A DNA stretch of 64,000 nucleotides from Mycolicibacterium sp. HK-90 (GCF_030486405.1 NZ_CP129613.1:2356001-2420000); one strand, 5' to 3'; positions 44,614 through 54,160 are shown, numbered from the stretch's first letter. The notes: generated by a model from the sequence alone, not told the origin. A program made the numbers and translations.

Positions 44614-46943
44614 CAAGGAACGTATCGGCGCCGGGTCACATCGGCAGCTCGGTCCGGCGTCGCGAAGACGAGCGCCTGCTCGGCGGTCACGGTCAGTTCG
44701 TGGCCGACTGTGCGGCCGGTGCGCACCACGTCGTGTTCTTGCGCTCCACCGAGCCACATGCCCGCATCGCCCGACTCGACACCTCGGCTGCCGAGCGGAT
44801 GCCCGGCGTGATCGGGATCCACACCGCCGGGGACCTGGGATTGTGCGGGGTACCGATCCCGTCGCTGACCACCCCGGATCCGCTTTTCACCGCAGCCACG
44901 TCGTGCGTGCTGGCCGAGCAGCGGTTGTCCATACTGGCCCATGACCGCGTGCACTACGCCGGCCAGCCGATCGCCGTGGTGATCGCCGAGGACCGCTACC
45001 GCGCCGAGGATGCGCTGGAGGTCATCGAGATCGACTACGAGCCGCTTGCGGCGGTGACCGACCCGTTCCAAGCGCTCCACCCCGGGTGTCCGGTGCTGTT
45101 CGACCACCTCGACAGCAACGAGGCGGCGCGATTGCACTATTCGTTCGGCGATGTCGAGCGCGAGTTCGCCTCGGCGGCAACGGTGGTCAGCGGCACCTAT
45201 CGGATGAACCGGCACGGTGCGGTGCCGCTGGAGTGCCGGGGCGTGCTGGCGTGGTTCGACCCGCGGCAGCAGCGGGTCGAGGTGACCACGTCGACACAGG
45301 TCCCGCACATGGTGCGCAATGCCATCTGCGCGGTGACCGGCTGGTCTCGCCAGGATGTCAAGGTCACGGTGCCCGACGTCGGTGGCGGCTTCGGCACCAA
45401 GGCCAACGTGTACGGCGAGGAGATTCTGCTGGCACTGCTCGCCCGGCGCACCGGGCACCGCTTGATCTGGGTCGAGGATCGCCAGGAGCATCTGCTGGCC
45501 AGTGCACAGGGCCGGGATCAGGTTCACCACACCCGGCTTGCGGTCGACAACGACGGCCAGATCCTCGCCTGGGCCGATGATTTCGTCGTCGACATCGGAG
45601 CCGGAAGCCTGTGGGTGGCCGGCATCATCGCCAACACCGCGATCCATCTGCTCGGCCCGTATCGGATCCCCGCCGCGCAGATCTCCGGCCGCGCGGCGCT
45701 GACCAACAAGACGTTGGTCGCCCAGTACCGCGGTGCCGGTAGGCCCGAGGCGACGTTCGCCCTGGAGCGCAGTCTCGACGCCGCGGCTCGCGAAATCGGA
45801 ATGAGTACCGACGAGATCCGCCGGCGAAACCTGCTCACCCAGGCTGACATGCCTTATCCGCGGCCGATTCCGTACCGCGACGGTGTCCCGATCCATTACG
45901 ACGGGCGCGACTACCGAGCGTGCCTGGAATCGGTTCTGGACGCGCTGCCCCGGGACGAAGCGGCCCGCTGTGCGGCCGAATACCCGCAGTACCACATCGG
46001 TTACGGCTTGTCGTCGTACCTGGAGGCCACCGGACGTGGCCCGCACGAGACCGCACGGATACGGCTGCTGCCCAACGGCCGATTCGAGGTCACTGCCGGA
46101 GCGGCATCGGCCGGTCAGGGGCATGAAACCGTGTTCGCACAAGTGGCAGCCGAGGCATTGGGCGTGCCGTTCGAGCAGGTCCGCTACGTGCCGGGAGATA
46201 CCGAGCGGCTGTCCGACGGGGTGGGAACCTTCGCCAGCCGCTCGGCGATACTCGCCGGCTCGGCAGTGCACAAGGCCGCCGGCCAGCTGGTCGAGTTGGC
46301 CGCCGCGCGGGTGCACGCCCTGACGAACGCCGACCGTGACGACGTCCAGTACGCCGAGGGCCGGTTTCACATCGCCAGGGACCACTCGATCGGCTGGGCC
46401 GAGCTCGCCCGCGCGGCCACGGTGGGCGGAGAGCAGGAGAGTGGCGGCGCGCTCGATGTCACTGCGGTGCACCGTGTTACGACGGTGACGTGGACGATGG
46501 GGGTTCACGCGGTGATCGTGGGCGTCCATCGGCGCACCGGAATCGTGAAGGTCCTGCGCTATGCGGTGTCGCACGAGGGCGGCCGGGAGATCAACCCGAG
46601 AATCGTCGAAGGGCAGATCATCGGCGGTGTCGCCCAGGGCGTCGGCGGCGCGCTTTTCGAGCAGTGGAAGTATTCGGAATCCGGTCAGCCGCAATCGACC
46701 ACGTTTGCCGCCTACCACCTGCCGCTGACCACCGACATGCCGATCGTTCGGGTGCGACATCTGCATGTCGACACCCCGGCGAATCCGATCGGGGTTCGCG
46801 GGGCAGGGGAGAGCGGCACAATCGCCGTGTATGCGGCGCTCGCCGGGGCCGTCGACGATGCACTCGGCGGTCACCTCCACATCGACAGCACCCCGATCTC
46901 GCCGGGGCGACTGTGCCGAGTGCTCGACCGGGCGGCATCGTGA
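44610..46943 (+). CDS. Molybdenum hydroxylase large subunit, CoxL form II / xanthine dehydrogenase family
   Basis: A 777-residue Mo-cofactor subunit: SSVRRREDERLLGGHGQFVAD, EPHARIARLD, YAGQPIAVVIAEDRYRAEDALEVIEIDYE, VPDVGGGFGTKANVYGEE. The active-site loop is Q372-YRGAGR378, the form II signature; true CO dehydrogenases have AYXCSFR. Thus it should hydroxylate an organic (often N-heterocyclic) substrate. Late catalytic Glu in VRGAGESGTIA (about 733). Start set at TTG 44610, which overlaps the permease stop (TTGA) and follows GGGAG; GTG 44586 in frame is an alternative adding eight residues. Confidence 0.92.
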   Translation: MTRNVSAPGHIGSSVRRREDERLLGGHGQFVADCAAGAHHVVFLRSTEPHARIARLDTSAAERMPGVIGIHTAGDLGLCGVPIPSLTTPDPLFTAATSCVLAEQRLSILAHDRVHYAGQPIAVVIAEDRYRAEDALEVIEIDYEPLAAVTDPFQALHPGCPVLFDHLDSNEAARLHYSFGDVEREFASAATVVSGTYRMNRHGAVPLECRGVLAWFDPRQQRVEVTTSTQVPHMVRNAICAVTGWSRQDVKVTVPDVGGGFGTKANVYGEEILLALLARRTGHRLIWVEDRQEHLLASAQGRDQVHHTRLAVDNDGQILAWADDFVVDIGAGSLWVAGIIANTAIHLLGPYRIPAAQISGRAALTNKTLVAQYRGAGRPEATFALERSLDAAAREIGMSTDEIRRRNLLTQADMPYPRPIPYRDGVPIHYDGRDYRACLESVLDALPRDEAARCAAEYPQYHIGYGLSSYLEATGRGPHETARIRLLPNGRFEVTAGAASAGQGHETVFAQVAAEALGVPFEQVRYVPGDTERLSDGVGTFASRSAILAGSAVHKAAGQLVELAAARVHALTNADRDDVQYAEGRFHIARDHSIGWAELARAATVGGEQESGGALDVTAVHRVTTVTWTMGVHAVIVGVHRRTGIVKVLRYAVSHEGGREINPRIVEGQIIGGVAQGVGGALFEQWKYSESGQPQSTTFAAYHLPLTTDMPIVRVRHLHVDTPANPIGVRGAGESGTIAVYAALAGAVDDALGGHLHIDSTPISPGRLCRVLDRAAS

Positions 46944-47821
46944 AACCCGGCTCATTCCACTACCTCCGCCCCGATTCGGTCGGTGAGGCTCTCGAGCAGC
47001 TGGCGCGTCATCCCGACGCCAAGCTGATGGCGGGCGGTCAGTCCTTGATGGCGTTGATGAACCTGCGGCTGGCCCGGCCGAGTGTGATCATCGACATCGG
47101 CAGTCTGGTCGAACTCAAGCGCGTCTTCGACGACACCGACGATCTGATCCTCGGTGCGTTGGTCACCCATCGCACGGTCGAGGTCGACCCGTTGATCGCC
47201 GCGCGCACACCGTTGCTCGCCGCTGCTGCCGGCCATATCGGACACATCGGTATCCGCAACCGTGGGACCCTCGGAGGATCGGTGGCGCATGCCGACCCGG
47301 CAGCTGAGATGCCTTTGGCCACTGTGGTCCTCGGCGCTACATTTCACACCGAATCGGCGGGCGGTGGCCGTCGACAGGTTGCCGCCGAGGACATGTTCGT
47401 ATCGTTCTACACCAGTGCCCTGGCACCCGACGAGATGATCACCTGGGTGTCGATTCCCGCCATCCGGCGCGGTCAGGGCTGGGGTTTCGTGGAATACGCT
47501 CAGCAGCACGGTGATTACGGGCTGGCCGGCGCCGGTTGCCTGCTGGGCGTCGGCGGCGATGGCCGGATCGAATCGTTGCGCGCCGGGGTGCTGAGCGCGG
47601 CGGACCGGCCGTTGCTGTTCAAGGGCGACGACGCGATAGGTGCGCGCCCGTCGACACGACTGTGGCGGGCACTGGCGCACCGGTGGGCCGCCGCGGCCGA
47701 ACCGACTTCTGATGATCCGGACTACTCCCGGCAGTTGTGCGCCGCGGCGTTGGCGCAATCGCTCACCGAAGCCCACCGGCGTATCGAGAAGGGGCAGGAG
47801 GCCGTCCATGGTGTCAACTGA
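46940..47821 (+). CDS. Molybdenum hydroxylase FAD-binding medium subunit (CoxM type)
   Basis: A 293-residue FAD subunit passing electrons from the iron-sulfur protein to the final acceptor. FAD motifs: A31-GGQSLMALMNLRL and the second RNRGT110-LGGSVAHADPAAE, fitting CoxM/CutM proteins. GTG 46940 overlaps the large-subunit stop as GTGA. Gene order large-medium-small differs from the M-S-L order of true cox operons, again arguing against a CO dehydrogenase. Confidence 0.93.
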   Translation: MKPGSFHYLRPDSVGEALEQLARHPDAKLMAGGQSLMALMNLRLARPSVIIDIGSLVELKRVFDDTDDLILGALVTHRTVEVDPLIAARTPLLAAAAGHIGHIGIRNRGTLGGSVAHADPAAEMPLATVVLGATFHTESAGGGRRQVAAEDMFVSFYTSALAPDEMITWVSIPAIRRGQGWGFVEYAQQHGDYGLAGAGCLLGVGGDGRIESLRAGVLSAADRPLLFKGDDAIGARPSTRLWRALAHRWAAAAEPTSDDPDYSRQLCAAALAQSLTEAHRRIEKGQEAVHGVN

Positions 47822-48329
47822 GAGGCCGGCAATCGATACATCGAAACCTCCGGTGGGAGTGCCGATATCAGCCGTGGTCAACGGCAGGCTGATAGAGCGC
47901 ACGGTGGTACCCCGGCTGACGCTGGCCGATTTTCTGCGTGACGAACTGGGCCTGACCGGTACGCACCTTGGCTGCGAACACGGGGTGTGCGGTGCATGTT
48001 CGGTGTTCCTCGACGGTCAGAGTGTGCGTACCTGCCTTGTGCTGGCGGTGCAGATCGACGGCATGCGGGTCACAACCGTCGAAGGCCTCGAGGAGTTCGA
48101 GGAGACCAGAAGGCTGCGCGAGGCGTTCTCCGAGCGAGGCGGCCTGCAGTGCGGGTTCTGTACCCCGGGATTCCTTGTCACTGCCGTGGAGCTACTGCGA
48201 GATCCGAACACCGAGAAGCCACTGACCGAGGACTCGGTACGAGAGGCATTGTCGGGCAACATCTGTCGCTGCACCGGATACCAGGGCATCGTGCAGGCAG
48301 TGCTGGACGCCGCCGACAACTCCGGGTGA
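47808..48329 (+). CDS. Molybdenum hydroxylase [2Fe-2S] small subunit (CoxS type)
   Basis: A 173-residue protein with two 2Fe-2S clusters: plant-type Cys56, 61, 64, 76 (GCEHGVCGACSVFLDG...RTC) and the second set Cys115, 118, 153, 155 (QCGFCTPGF, NICRCTGY). ATG 47808 lies inside the end of the medium subunit gene by 14 bases, with AGGAGG seven bases upstream. It joins the Mo and FAD subunits into a hydroxylase heterotrimer. Confidence 0.95.
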   Translation: MVSTERPAIDTSKPPVGVPISAVVNGRLIERTVVPRLTLADFLRDELGLTGTHLGCEHGVCGACSVFLDGQSVRTCLVLAVQIDGMRVTTVEGLEEFEETRRLREAFSERGGLQCGFCTPGFLVTAVELLRDPNTEKPLTEDSVREALSGNICRCTGYQGIVQAVLDAADNSG

Positions 48330-49357
48330 TCGTGGTCCGGCCGCGATCTGACGGCAGCGCCATGGGCGGCGGCCGGATCCGCACTCCGGAACTCTTGCGT
48401 CCCGTCGGCAGCAGCCGATGGGGGATGGCGGCCGCACTGGCGGTAGCGCTGGGGGCTGTCCTGACGGGCACCGCGTTATTCGGCCGCGCCGAGTGGGGAT
48501 CGGCGGTGGGTCTGGGTTTCGTGCTGATCGCCGTTCCCGAGATACCCACCACGTGGCGGTCGGCGCTCCACACCATGGGCATAAGGGCCGCGACCGTGGT
48601 GGTGGGTGGAGTGCTCGTGGTGGCGGGTGCGCACAACGCCATCGTGCTGGCGGGGTTCACCGTGCTGGCGGCGATCACGGGCGCGCTGATCCCCGGCGTC
48701 GGCGCGACGGCCGGCCTGGCGGTGGTGCTGATGTCGATCGATCTGGATCAGGACGCCACGAGTATGGCGGCGCTGTGGCCGTACCTCGTCGGCATCGCCA
48801 TCGTGTTCGCGAGCTGGGTGGTGTGGTTCGCGATATCTCGTCTGCGCCATCGGATCGAGGAGGAGCCGCTCCCGCCGAGCTCCGCGGCCGGTGTGGCGCA
48901 CGCCGCGCGAGTTGGGGTCGCGGTGGGACTTGCGGTGTCGGTGGCGGCCCTGCTGCCGGCGGACATGGTCGGCGGTCATTGGTTGGTCACCAGCGTGCTG
49001 TTGACGATCCAGCCGAGCCAGGCCGAGACGGGTTTGCGGTTGGCTCAGCGGCTTTCGGGTAATGCCGTCGGAGCAGTGATCGCCGCGGCACTACTTGGTA
49101 CACATCCATCGGCACCGGTGGTGATCGGGCTGACGGTGGTGCTTTTCCTGATGGCGATGGCGCTGAGGCCGGTCAACTACACCTGGTGGGCGATCGCCGG
49201 ACCGCCGGTTCTGCTCGTGATCAGCGAGTACCCGGATCTGTTCCCGTGGTACGAAGGCGCGGTGCGACTTGCGATGAACTTCGTGGGTGCGCTCATCGTG
49301 GCGCTGATGGTGTTCGTCGTGCCCTCGATCATGCCGACGTGGTTGCGGCAGCGGTGA
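48326..49357 (+). CDS. FUSC family membrane protein (aromatic acid exporter-like)
   Basis: A 343-residue protein with about ten hydrophobic segments in two similar halves (GMAAALAVALGAVLTGTALFG...; RVGVAVGLAVSVAALLPADMVGGHWLVTSVLLTIQPSQAETGLRLAQRLSGNAVGAV). The second half carries the FUSC hallmark. Relatives export aromatic acids or are of unknown role; here it may relieve intermediates of the pathway. GTG 48326 overlaps the small-subunit stop (GTGA); ATG 48362 is an alternative. Last gene of the ABC-hydroxylase operon. Confidence 0.82.
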   Translation: MIVVRPRSDGSAMGGGRIRTPELLRPVGSSRWGMAAALAVALGAVLTGTALFGRAEWGSAVGLGFVLIAVPEIPTTWRSALHTMGIRAATVVVGGVLVVAGAHNAIVLAGFTVLAAITGALIPGVGATAGLAVVLMSIDLDQDATSMAALWPYLVGIAIVFASWVVWFAISRLRHRIEEEPLPPSSAAGVAHAARVGVAVGLAVSVAALLPADMVGGHWLVTSVLLTIQPSQAETGLRLAQRLSGNAVGAVIAAALLGTHPSAPVVIGLTVVLFLMAMALRPVNYTWWAIAGPPVLLVISEYPDLFPWYEGAVRLAMNFVGALIVALMVFVVPSIMPTWLRQR

Positions 49358-49438
49358 ATTCCCGCTCGGCCTCGACGGCGGCGGTGGCTGCTGGGGTCCC
49401 CGGCAGGTTCGGTACGGCGCTATGCCGATCCAGCATTA

Positions 49439-49455
49439 TCGGATAGTGTATACAA
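49439..49455. promoter_or_regulatory. GntR operator site 4 (amidohydrolase operon)
   Basis: TCGGATA-GTG-TATACAA; each arm matches the perfect palindrome at 6 of 7 positions. It lies 21 bp before the amidohydrolase start. Confidence 0.6.
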
Positions 49456-49476
49456 AATCCAACGCTGGGAGGATTT

Positions 49477-50694
49477 GTGACCACACTGCTCGTGGAGGAC
49501 ATCGGGCTGCTCGTGTCCGGTGATGCGACGGCGGCCGTGCGTGACACCACGTTGCTGATCGAGGACGGACGCATCGCGGGCATCGGCGTCGACCATCCGG
49601 CCCCCGACAACGTGTTGTCGGCCGGCGGGTTGACCGTCATGCCCGGCCTCGTCGACGGCCACGTGCATCCGACGTTCGGCGAATGGACACCGGCACAGAA
49701 CTCGATCGGCTGGATCGGCAACTACCTCCAGGGCGGCACCACCTCGATGGTGTCAGCCGGCGAATTGCACATCCCGGGCCTGGATTTCGGAGCGCTGACG
49801 CCGGAACTCGTCCTGAGCATCGCGATCACGTCCAAACACACCACCGGGCGGGCCCGCCCGTCGGGCGTCAAGGTGAACGCGGGCACCGTGCTGCTCGTGC
49901 CGGGCATGACCGAGGAGCACTTCGACCGCGCCCACCGCGAAGGTATCGACCACCTCAAGTTCATCTTCTACGACTGGAACCGGCTGGGGGACGGCGAGGC
50001 GCAGCAATACGTCGAATGGGCCCACGACCGTGGCATGACCGTCAAGATGCACTCGGGTGGAGTGTCGCGGTCCGGATCGAGCCGGGTGGCCGGGCGGGAC
50101 GTGGTTGCCGCAGTGCGTCCGGACATCGTCGGCCACATCTCGGGCGGTCCGATCCCACCCCCTGACGAGGACATCATGGCGATCATCGCGGATGTGCCCT
50201 CGGCCCACGTCGAGGTGTGCAGCTCGATGAACTACCGCGCCACCAAACTGGTTGTCGACCAGCTGTCCGCACGTGGCGAACTCGGGCGGCTCACCCTCGG
50301 CACAGACACCCCCGGCGGCACCGGGGTGATCCCCCGGGGAATGCTGCGCAACATCTGCTTCCTGGCCTCGATCTGCGGAGTCGATCCGCTCGACGCCGTG
50401 GCAGCGGCCACCGGCCAGACCGCCCGCGCGCACGGCCTCGACACCGGGGTCCTCGCCGAAGGGCGGCCGGCGGACCTGCTGGTCCTCGGGCCGGTCACCG
50501 GGTCGACTGCGGACGACGCGCTGGAGTGTTTTGCCCTCGGTGACCTGCCGGGGATCGCGACCGTGCTGGTCGACGGGATCCCCCTGGTCAGGACGCGCAG
50601 TGAACAAACCCCACCTCCGAGCCGCGCGGTGAGGTGGCGCGGCGAACCCGTACCGGCCGCGCATTCCACGGCGCACCGCATCGGATGCTGCTGA
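49477..50694 (+). CDS. Enamidase-like amidohydrolase
   Basis: A 405-residue amidohydrolase-superfamily protein that resembles enamidase, the enzyme opening the tetrahydro-oxopyridine ring in nicotinate fermentation. Metal residues: H62-V-H64 (PGLVDGHVHP), Lys161 (DHLKFIFYDW, candidate carboxylated bridge), His192 (VKMHSGG), His220 (IVGHISGG) and Asp277 (LGTDTPGG). A C-terminal beta-sandwich closes (GRPADLLVLGPVTGS). GTG 49477 follows GGGAGGA. It starts a unit with the acyl-CoA dehydrogenase 26 bp on and is under operator site 4. Substrate inferred, not proven. Confidence 0.87.
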   Translation: MTTLLVEDIGLLVSGDATAAVRDTTLLIEDGRIAGIGVDHPAPDNVLSAGGLTVMPGLVDGHVHPTFGEWTPAQNSIGWIGNYLQGGTTSMVSAGELHIPGLDFGALTPELVLSIAITSKHTTGRARPSGVKVNAGTVLLVPGMTEEHFDRAHREGIDHLKFIFYDWNRLGDGEAQQYVEWAHDRGMTVKMHSGGVSRSGSSRVAGRDVVAAVRPDIVGHISGGPIPPPDEDIMAIIADVPSAHVEVCSSMNYRATKLVVDQLSARGELGRLTLGTDTPGGTGVIPRGMLRNICFLASICGVDPLDAVAAATGQTARAHGLDTGVLAEGRPADLLVLGPVTGSTADDALECFALGDLPGIATVLVDGIPLVRTRSEQTPPPSRAVRWRGEPVPAAHSTAHRIGCC

Positions 50695-50720
50695 ACCGAC
50701 AATCACCAGGAGTCCAGAAC

Positions 50721-51920
50721 ATGGTTGAAGCTGCTGTGGCCCAAAGAAATTCCGAAGCCGTCGACGCCGACGCGATGTTCGGCGTCGATCCGCTGCTGAC
50801 TGCCGAAGAACGCGAGATCCGCGACACCGTGCGATCGGTCGTTCGACGGAGAATCAGCCCATACATCGCTGATTGGTACGAGAGCGGTGAACTACCCGCC
50901 CGGGAGTTGGCCGTCGAGCTCGGAGAACTCGGCTTGCTCGGCATGCATCTGCAGGGCTACGGGTGCGCGGGCACCACCGCGGTGGCCTATGGATTGGCCT
51001 GCCTTGAGCTCGAAGCGGGAGATTCCGGCATTCGTTCACTGGTCAGTGTGCAGGGATCGCTGGCGATGTTCGCCATTCACGCGTTCGGCACTGACGAGCA
51101 GAAAGACCGTTGGCTACCGGAGATGGCCGCCGGTCGCAGCATCGGCTGCTTCGGCCTGACCGAACCCGACCACGGGTCCAACCCGGCCGGGATGAGAACG
51201 CGGGCCACCCGGTCCGGTGGTGACTGGGTGTTGACCGGCACCAAGATGTGGATCACCAACGGGTCGGTCGCCGACGTCGCGGTCGTCTGGGCCCGCACCG
51301 ACGAAGGGGTCCGCGGCTTTGTCGTGCCCACGGATACACCGGGATTCACCGCCAACACGATCAAATCGAAGATGTCACTGCGGGCGTCGGTGACCAGCGA
51401 GCTGATCCTCGACGGCGTCCGCCTGCCTGACAGCGCGCGCCTGCCCGGAGGCACGAGCCTCGGCGCCCCGCTGCGCTGCCTGAACGAAGCCCGGTTCGGC
51501 ATCGTCTTCGGTGCACTCGGCGCGGCACGGGATTGCCTGCAGACCGCGCTGGACCATGCACGGTCGCGAGAACAGTTCGGCCGGCCGATCGGCGGCTTCC
51601 AGCTCACCCAGCAGAAGCTCGCCGACATGACGCTGGAATACGGCAAGGGGCTGCTGCTGGCACTGCACCTCGGCCGGCGCAAGGATGCCGGCAATCTGGC
51701 GCCGGATCAGGTCAGCCTCGGCAAACTCAACAACGTTCGCGAAGCCCTCGACATCGCCCGTACGGCCCGCACCATCCTGGGCGCCAGCGGGATCAGCGCC
51801 GAATATCCGGTGATGCGGCACGCCAACAACCTGGAATCGGTGTTGACCTACGAAGGCACCAGCGAGATGCATAGTCTGATCATCGGGCAGGCTCTCACCG
51901 GAATCGCCGCGTTCCGCTGA
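50721..51920 (+). CDS. Acyl-CoA dehydrogenase (glutaryl-CoA dehydrogenase-like)
   Basis: A 399-residue flavoprotein. Signatures CFGLTEPDHGSNPAGMRTRA, KMWITNGSVADVAVVWAR, REQFGRPIGGFQLTQQKLADM and the catalytic Glu378 in LTYEGTSEMHSLIIGQALTG. The C-terminal layout is that of glutaryl-CoA dehydrogenases, which oxidise and often decarboxylate dicarboxylic acyl-CoA; ring opening of a pyridine derivative would give a glutarate-like acid, so the match is suggestive. CAGGAG precedes ATG 50721; 26 bp after the amidohydrolase. Confidence 0.9.
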   Translation: MVEAAVAQRNSEAVDADAMFGVDPLLTAEEREIRDTVRSVVRRRISPYIADWYESGELPARELAVELGELGLLGMHLQGYGCAGTTAVAYGLACLELEAGDSGIRSLVSVQGSLAMFAIHAFGTDEQKDRWLPEMAAGRSIGCFGLTEPDHGSNPAGMRTRATRSGGDWVLTGTKMWITNGSVADVAVVWARTDEGVRGFVVPTDTPGFTANTIKSKMSLRASVTSELILDGVRLPDSARLPGGTSLGAPLRCLNEARFGIVFGALGAARDCLQTALDHARSREQFGRPIGGFQLTQQKLADMTLEYGKGLLLALHLGRRKDAGNLAPDQVSLGKLNNVREALDIARTARTILGASGISAEYPVMRHANNLESVLTYEGTSEMHSLIIGQALTGIAAFR

Positions 51921-51969
51921 CGACTCAGCGTCGCGCCAACGTCCATCCACCGCGAGCTCAGGAGGCCAG

Positions 51970-54132
51970 GTGGCCAGTCCCCACCAAGAAGGCATCGACG
52001 AATACTTCTGTACGACCGTCTCGGAGTTGGCCGGGCCCGGCAATCAGCCGTGGCCGGAGGGGTCGGCGCTGACGGCGCGGAATGCTTTGGCGCTCTTCGA
52101 CGCCCAGCTGGGCAGCCGGCATCTGGACCTGGCAGCGCGCTGGCTGCGCTCGCAGAGCAAGGGCTTCTACACGATCGGGTCGTCCGGTCACGAGGGCAAT
52201 GCCGCGGTAGCCGCGGCGTTGCGGCCCACGGACCCGGCGCTGCTGCACTACCGCTCGGGTGGCTTCTATCTGGCCCGCGCCGCCCAGGTGCCCGGCATCG
52301 ATCCGGTGCGCGATGTGCTGCTCGGCTTGGTCGCCGCGACCGACGAGCCGATCTCCGGCGGGCGCCACAAGGTCTTCGGCCGTCACGACCTCAGCGTCAT
52401 CCCACAGACCTCGACGATCGCGTCGCATCTGCCGCGGGCGCTGGGGGTGGCCTTCTCGATCGCCCGGGCCCGCAAGCTCGATGTCGCCTGCCCGTGGCCG
52501 GACGACGCGGTGACGGTGTGCAGCTTCGGTGACGCCTCGGCGAACCACTCGACGGCCGTGGGTGCGATCAATGCCGCGTTGCATGCCTCCTATCAGGGTT
52601 TACCGATGCCGCTGCTGTTGGTCTGCGAGGACAACGGCATCGGGATCAGCACCAAGACGCCGCGTGGCTGGGTGGCCAGGACCTACGCCCGCCGCGAGGG
52701 GCTGCGCTACTTCGCCGCCGACGGCTGCGATCTGATCGAGGCCTTCGATACCGCGGTGGTGGCCGCCCGGTGGGTGCGCAACCACCGCAAACCGGCCTTC
52801 CTGCACCTGGGCACCGTCCGGTTGATGGGCCACGCCGGGTCGGACTACGAACCGGGCTATCGCAGGCCAGACGAAATCCTGGCCGACTACGACCGTGACC
52901 CGGTTCTCAACACCGCCAGAATCCTTGTCGCACACGGCGTACTCACGCCGGCTGAGGCCATCGAACGATATAAAGCCAAACGCCGCGAGGTGATCGGGCT
53001 GGCCGGTGAACTCAGTCGGTCAGCGCAACTCGACAGTGCGCCGGCCGTGACGAAGCCACTGCGCGACACTCTGACCGAAGCCCGGGCGATCTCGGTCGTC
53101 GGCGCCGCGGAGCCTGGGGGTACCCCTTTGACGTTGGCGCTGGCCGTCAACCGAGCGCTGAAAGACGTGCTGGCACAGCATCCGGAGACGATCGTCTTCG
53201 GGGAGGACGTAGCGCGCAAGGGCGGTGTCTATGGCGTCACGCGTGGCCTGCAGAACACCGCCGGGCCCGCCCGGGTATTCGACACGCTCCTCGATGAACA
53301 GACGATTCTCGGCCTGGCACTCGGAGCCGGGATCTCCGGCCTGGTGCCCATCCCCGAGATCCAGTATCTGGCCTACCTGCACAATGCCGCCGATCAGATC
53401 CGCGGCGAGGGAGCCACCCTGCAATTCTTCTCGAACCGCCAGTACCGCAACCCGATGGTGGTGCGGATCGCGGGCTACGCATACCAGAAGGGTTTCGGCG
53501 GGCATTTCCACAACGACAATTCGATCGCCGCGATCCGCGACATCCCCGGTGTGGTGATCGCCTCTCCGGCCCGTCCCGACGACGCCGCGGCCATGTTGCA
53601 CACCTGTGTCGCCGCTGCGAAAACCGCTGGGGCGTTGTGTGTCTACCTCGAACCGATCGCGCTGTACCACACGAAGGACCTCTATTCGGACGGAGATCAG
53701 CAGTGGCTCGCGCCGTATCCGGGGCAACCGGTGCGAATCGGGCAGGCCCGCACCTACGGCGAGGGCACCGACCTGACGATCCTGACCTTCGGCAACGGGG
53801 TGTGGATGAGCCTTCGGGTGGCCCGCCGCCTGGCGGAGGCCGGCATCGCGGCCCGGGTGGTCGACCTGCGTTGGCTGGCGCCGTTGCCGGTCGAGGACAT
53901 GCTGCGCGAGGCGGATGCGACCGGCCGGGTGCTGATCGTCGACGAGACGCGGCGCAGCGCGGGTGTGGGGGAGGGCGTGCTGGCCGAGCTGCTGGAGCAT
54001 GGCTTCACCGGCCGGGTGCAGCGGGTGGCCAGTGCCGACAGCTTCATCCCGCTCGGTGACGCCGCCCTTCACGTGCTGTTGTCCGAGGAGACCATCGAGG
54101 CCGCTGCGGTGAAACTCGTCGGCGGGGAGTAG
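51970..54132 (+). CDS. Fused alpha-beta E1 component of a 2-oxoacid dehydrogenase (TPP enzyme)
   Basis: A 720-residue protein combining both E1 subunits in one chain: alpha part (1-350) with the thiamine diphosphate motif GDASANHSTA near 187-196 and GSSGHEGNAAVAA; beta part (~380-720) with VFGEDVARKGGVYGVTRGL, PIPEIQYLAYLHNAADQIRGEGA and the ending that joins the interface. It decarboxylates a 2-oxoacid. No E2 or E3 gene is present, so it either uses distant E2/E3 or another acceptor. GTG 51970 with AGGAGG directly upstream; 49 bp after the acyl-CoA dehydrogenase. Confidence 0.88.
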   Translation: MASPHQEGIDEYFCTTVSELAGPGNQPWPEGSALTARNALALFDAQLGSRHLDLAARWLRSQSKGFYTIGSSGHEGNAAVAAALRPTDPALLHYRSGGFYLARAAQVPGIDPVRDVLLGLVAATDEPISGGRHKVFGRHDLSVIPQTSTIASHLPRALGVAFSIARARKLDVACPWPDDAVTVCSFGDASANHSTAVGAINAALHASYQGLPMPLLLVCEDNGIGISTKTPRGWVARTYARREGLRYFAADGCDLIEAFDTAVVAARWVRNHRKPAFLHLGTVRLMGHAGSDYEPGYRRPDEILADYDRDPVLNTARILVAHGVLTPAEAIERYKAKRREVIGLAGELSRSAQLDSAPAVTKPLRDTLTEARAISVVGAAEPGGTPLTLALAVNRALKDVLAQHPETIVFGEDVARKGGVYGVTRGLQNTAGPARVFDTLLDEQTILGLALGAGISGLVPIPEIQYLAYLHNAADQIRGEGATLQFFSNRQYRNPMVVRIAGYAYQKGFGGHFHNDNSIAAIRDIPGVVIASPARPDDAAAMLHTCVAAAKTAGALCVYLEPIALYHTKDLYSDGDQQWLAPYPGQPVRIGQARTYGEGTDLTILTFGNGVWMSLRVARRLAEAGIAARVVDLRWLAPLPVEDMLREADATGRVLIVDETRRSAGVGEGVLAELLEHGFTGRVQRVASADSFIPLGDAALHVLLSEETIEAAAVKLVGGE

Positions 54133-54160
54133 GCGAACGCCACGCTGAGCACCCGCTTGA

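Noticed and set aside
44520..46955. 811-codon minus-strand frame opposite the hydroxylase large subunit
   Set aside because: Antisense shadow with low-complexity Arg/Gly/His composition; the plus-strand gene has all family motifs.
44610..48329. Naming the three hydroxylase genes coxL, coxM and coxS (CO dehydrogenase)
   Set aside because: The active-site loop is form II and the gene order differs from true cox operons.
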